From positions 1 to 6,196 of the forward strand of contig CAMLHB010000146.1 of NCBI GenBank assembly GCA_946479725.1: a stretch of DNA of 6,196 nucleotides, given 5' to 3'. The DNA comes from an uncultured Actinomycetes bacterium. GTDB taxonomy: Bacteria > Actinomycetota > Thermoleophilia > Solirubrobacterales > 70-9. Positions within the stretch are counted from its first letter, which is position 1, and the number at the start of each line of letters is the position of its first letter. Shown here one piece after another: positions 5,100 to 6,196 of this stretch. A model generated the notes under the pieces. That model ran no database searches and was not told the origin of the DNA. It saw nothing but the letters and a program-made list of their open reading frames with translations. The position numbers and the translations under genes were made by a program.

Positions 5100-5537
5100 A
5101 TGGGAATCCAGCGCATGGAACACGTGGGGATCGTCGTCGAGGACCTCGACGCGGCGATCGAGTTCTTCACCCAGCTCGGCCTCGAGTCCTCCGGCAAGGG
5201 CCAGGTCGAAGGTGACTGGGTGGGCCGGATCATCGGCCTCGACGACGTCGAGGCCGAAATGGCGATGATGCGCGCCCCCGACGGCCCGACCGAGATCGAG
5301 CTGGTGAAGTTCCACAACCCCCCAGCCCAGGCCAGCGACTCCACCGGCCCTTCCAACGCCCTCGGCCTCCGCCACATCACTTTCCTCGTCGAGGACATCC
5401 ACGCCGTCGTCGAGGGTCTCGAAGCCCGCGGCACCGAGCTCGTCGGCGAGCTGGTCCGCTACGAGGACATCTACGAACTCTGTTACGTCCGTGGCCCCGA
5501 GGGCATCATCGTCGAGCTGGCGGAGAAACTGTCCTGA
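5100..5537 (+). CDS. VOC-superfamily (glyoxalase/bleomycin-resistance fold) protein
   Basis: A 145-residue protein with two beta-alpha-beta-beta-beta modules. The first opens with RMEHVGIVVEDLDAAIEFFT (5-24) and closes with TEIELVKFHNP; the second opens with GLRHITFLVEDIHAVVEGL and closes with PEGIIVELAEKL. The four positions that bind a divalent metal in this superfamily are filled: His8, Glu67, His92 and Glu139. A metal-dependent lyase, epimerase (methylmalonyl-CoA epimerase-like) or dioxygenase activity is therefore plausible; the substrate is unknown. An in-frame TTG at 5073 would add nine residues (MAPFHTIGR) outside the conserved fold, so I prefer the ATG at 5100, which has a -10-like element at leaderless spacing. 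It is divergent from the NTF2-like gene and 85 bases before the next plus-strand gene. Confidence 0.88.
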   Translation: MGIQRMEHVGIVVEDLDAAIEFFTQLGLESSGKGQVEGDWVGRIIGLDDVEAEMAMMRAPDGPTEIELVKFHNPPAQASDSTGPSNALGLRHITFLVEDIHAVVEGLEARGTELVGELVRYEDIYELCYVRGPEGIIVELAEKLS

Positions 5538-5591
5538 ACACGCCGGAGTCTATTGTCTGAAGTCGCTGGCCGAATCGCAACTCGGCGGGTA

Positions 5592-5605
5592 GGGTCGTAA
5601 GACCC
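5592..5605 (+). promoter_or_regulatory. GNRA-loop hairpin in the leader of the ABM-like gene
   Basis: GGGTC (5592-5596) pairs perfectly with GACCC (5601-5605) around GTAA, a GNRA tetraloop in RNA. It ends four bases before the Shine-Dalgarno sequence AAGGAGG (5610-5616), itself six bases from the ATG. The ribosome binding site is left unpaired, so the hairpin is more likely to stabilise the mRNA 5' region or serve as a protein site than to block translation. Confidence 0.45.
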
Positions 5606-5622
5606 GATGAAGGAGGAACTCG

Positions 5623-5898
5623 ATGAGTGTCCTGATCCGCTTTGCCCCCTCTGCCCTGACGACCGCTCAGTACGACGAGTCCGTCCGCAAGCTCGAAGCC
5701 GCCGGTGACTTCCCCCCCGACGGACTCGACTACCACGTCTGCTTCGGCACCGAGGGAAGCCTTCGCGTCAGCGAGATCTGGGATTCCCGGCAGCAGCTCG
5801 ACGCATTTGGCGAGCGACTGATGCCTGTCCTTGCCGAGGTCGGCATCGACCCCGGTGAGCCGGAAATCATTGAGATCCACAACATCGTCAAGCGCTGA
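5623..5898 (+). CDS. Small dimeric alpha-beta barrel (ABM-like) protein
   Basis: A 91-residue protein with the layout of the antibiotic biosynthesis monooxygenase / dimeric alpha-beta barrel fold. The first strand is SVLIRFAPSALTTAQYDESV, then a helix (14-27), GLDYHVCFG (34-42), the strand LRVSEIWDS (47-55) with the EIW signature, the helix QQLDAFGERLMPVLAEVG (57-74), and the last strand PEIIEIHNIVK (80-90). Such proteins form dimers with a pocket for a small aromatic or lipid-like ligand. Most small stand-alone members have no proven activity, and none can be assigned here. His38 and Trp53 are pocket candidates by position. The start is secure: AAGGAGG lies six bases before the ATG, the best ribosome binding site in the window. 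A TANNNT element (TATTGT, 5551-5556) is a possible promoter, giving a leader that carries the GNRA hairpin. Confidence 0.82.
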   Translation: MSVLIRFAPSALTTAQYDESVRKLEAAGDFPPDGLDYHVCFGTEGSLRVSEIWDSRQQLDAFGERLMPVLAEVGIDPGEPEIIEIHNIVKR

Positions 5899-6000
5899 CG
5901 GCGACGAAGCACGGAGCGCTTTGGGCGCCAAACGGGGGGCGCGGTGCTCTATCGGGGAGACAGGATCAACTTGGCTTCGGCAGTCGGTTAGACGCGCCTC

Positions 6001-6019
6001 CGTATCACCCTCGTATCAC
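6001..6019. repeat. Two direct repeats, candidate operator of the antitoxin-like gene
   Basis: CGTATCAC occurs at 6001-6008 and again at 6012-6019, an 11-base period, so both copies face the same side of the helix. They end 48 bases before the start codon, where a repressor or activator would act. Type II antitoxins often control their own promoters through such repeats; that link is inferred. The rest of 5899-6067 shows no gene; TTTGG/CCAAA at 5920-5932 is a weak hairpin that might end the ABM-like transcript. Confidence 0.4.
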
Positions 6020-6067
6020 GGTTCTTCCCGCACCGCGTCGGCCTTCAGCGATACCCTGTATGTTGCG

Positions 6068-6196
6068 ATGGCTACCGCAAAGCAGGATGCCCGAAGGGTG
6101 CTCGACCGTCTCCCCGAGGGAGCCTCGTTTGAGGACATCCAGTACCACCTCTATGTCCTGCAGCGCATCGAGCGCGGCCGCGAAGACGTCGAGGCA
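6068..6196 (+). CDS. Antitoxin-like small protein (3' end outside window)
   Basis: Only the first 43 residues are present. They read ATAKQDARRVLDRLPEGASF (2-21), then EDIQYHLYVLQRIERGRED (22-40). The 'LP..AS.EDIQYHLYV...IERG..D.E' pattern is one I recognise from short proteins of about 70-80 residues that commonly sit just upstream of RelE/ParE-type toxins and act as antitoxin or regulator. A toxin gene would be expected immediately right of the window, but it is not seen. There is no Shine-Dalgarno sequence; TACCCT (6052-6057) ends ten bases before the ATG and may be a -10 element of a leaderless or short-leader transcript. Direct repeats lie just upstream. Confidence 0.65.
   Translation, partial: MATAKQDARRVLDRLPEGASFEDIQYHLYVLQRIERGREDVEA

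Noticed and set aside
4030..5268. Plus-strand open frame of 412 codons spanning the kinase, NTF2-like and VOC genes
   Set aside because: It crosses three well-supported genes on both strands and has no domain; a by-product of high GC.
4436..5434. Minus-strand open frame of 332 codons over the divergent promoter region
   Set aside because: Low-complexity Arg/Ala/Pro sequence antisense to the VOC-fold gene and overlapping the NTF2-like gene; no domain.
5506..5931. Minus-strand open frame of 141 codons opposite the ABM-like gene
   Set aside because: The ABM-like gene has a strong ribosome binding site and a recognisable fold; the antisense frame has neither.
5920..5932. Inverted repeat TTTGG/CCAAA after the ABM-like gene
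   Set aside because: Only a 5-bp stem with no following T-run; could be chance, mentioned only as a weak terminator option.

Overview
This GC-rich window looks like chromosomal DNA from a high-GC actinobacterium. A transmembrane PknB-type kinase, GTG starts, likely leaderless genes and a GAAC-N4-GTTC type SOS box all fit. Thermoleophilia (Solirubrobacter-like) is my best guess from protein style, but the sequence alone does not prove it.

Left part (1-2540, minus strand). A regulated promoter near 2497-2526, with a perfect palindrome over its -35 element, reads into a tRNA-Thr(UGU) gene. Next come a divergent arginyl-tRNA synthetase (ArgRS)-like protein and, one base after its stop, a PabA/TrpG-type glutamine amidotransferase that runs off the left edge, probably as the front half of a fused aminodeoxychorismate synthase. 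The synthetase keeps the HIGH motif and overall ArgRS architecture. By eye alignment it has lost the Tyr/Asp pair that reads the arginine side chain, so it is probably not a housekeeping ArgRS. This tRNA, synthetase-like and chorismate amidotransferase unit is the most unusual part of the window.

Middle (2540-4884, minus strand). A small XRE-family regulator is followed by a long hairpin that may terminate its transcript. The XRE gene lies just upstream of the tRNA promoter, so it is the obvious candidate regulator of the palindrome. The 204-base gap upstream of it contains a perfect SOS-box-like palindrome flanked by extra half-sites. Beyond that lie a membrane Ser/Thr protein kinase with an extracytoplasmic TPR region and an unusually short catalytic C-lobe, and a small NTF2/SnoaL-like protein probably co-transcribed with it.

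Right part (4885-6196, plus strand). A divergently transcribed VOC/glyoxalase-fold protein with a full set of metal ligands is followed by a small dimeric alpha-beta barrel (ABM-like) protein. The latter has a strong ribosome binding site preceded by a GNRA-loop hairpin. At the right edge starts a short antitoxin-like protein, cut by the window, with two direct repeats one helical turn apart in its upstream region. No CRISPR array, rRNA, transposase, integrase or insertion sequence was seen. No gene-free stretch exceeds about 215 bases.
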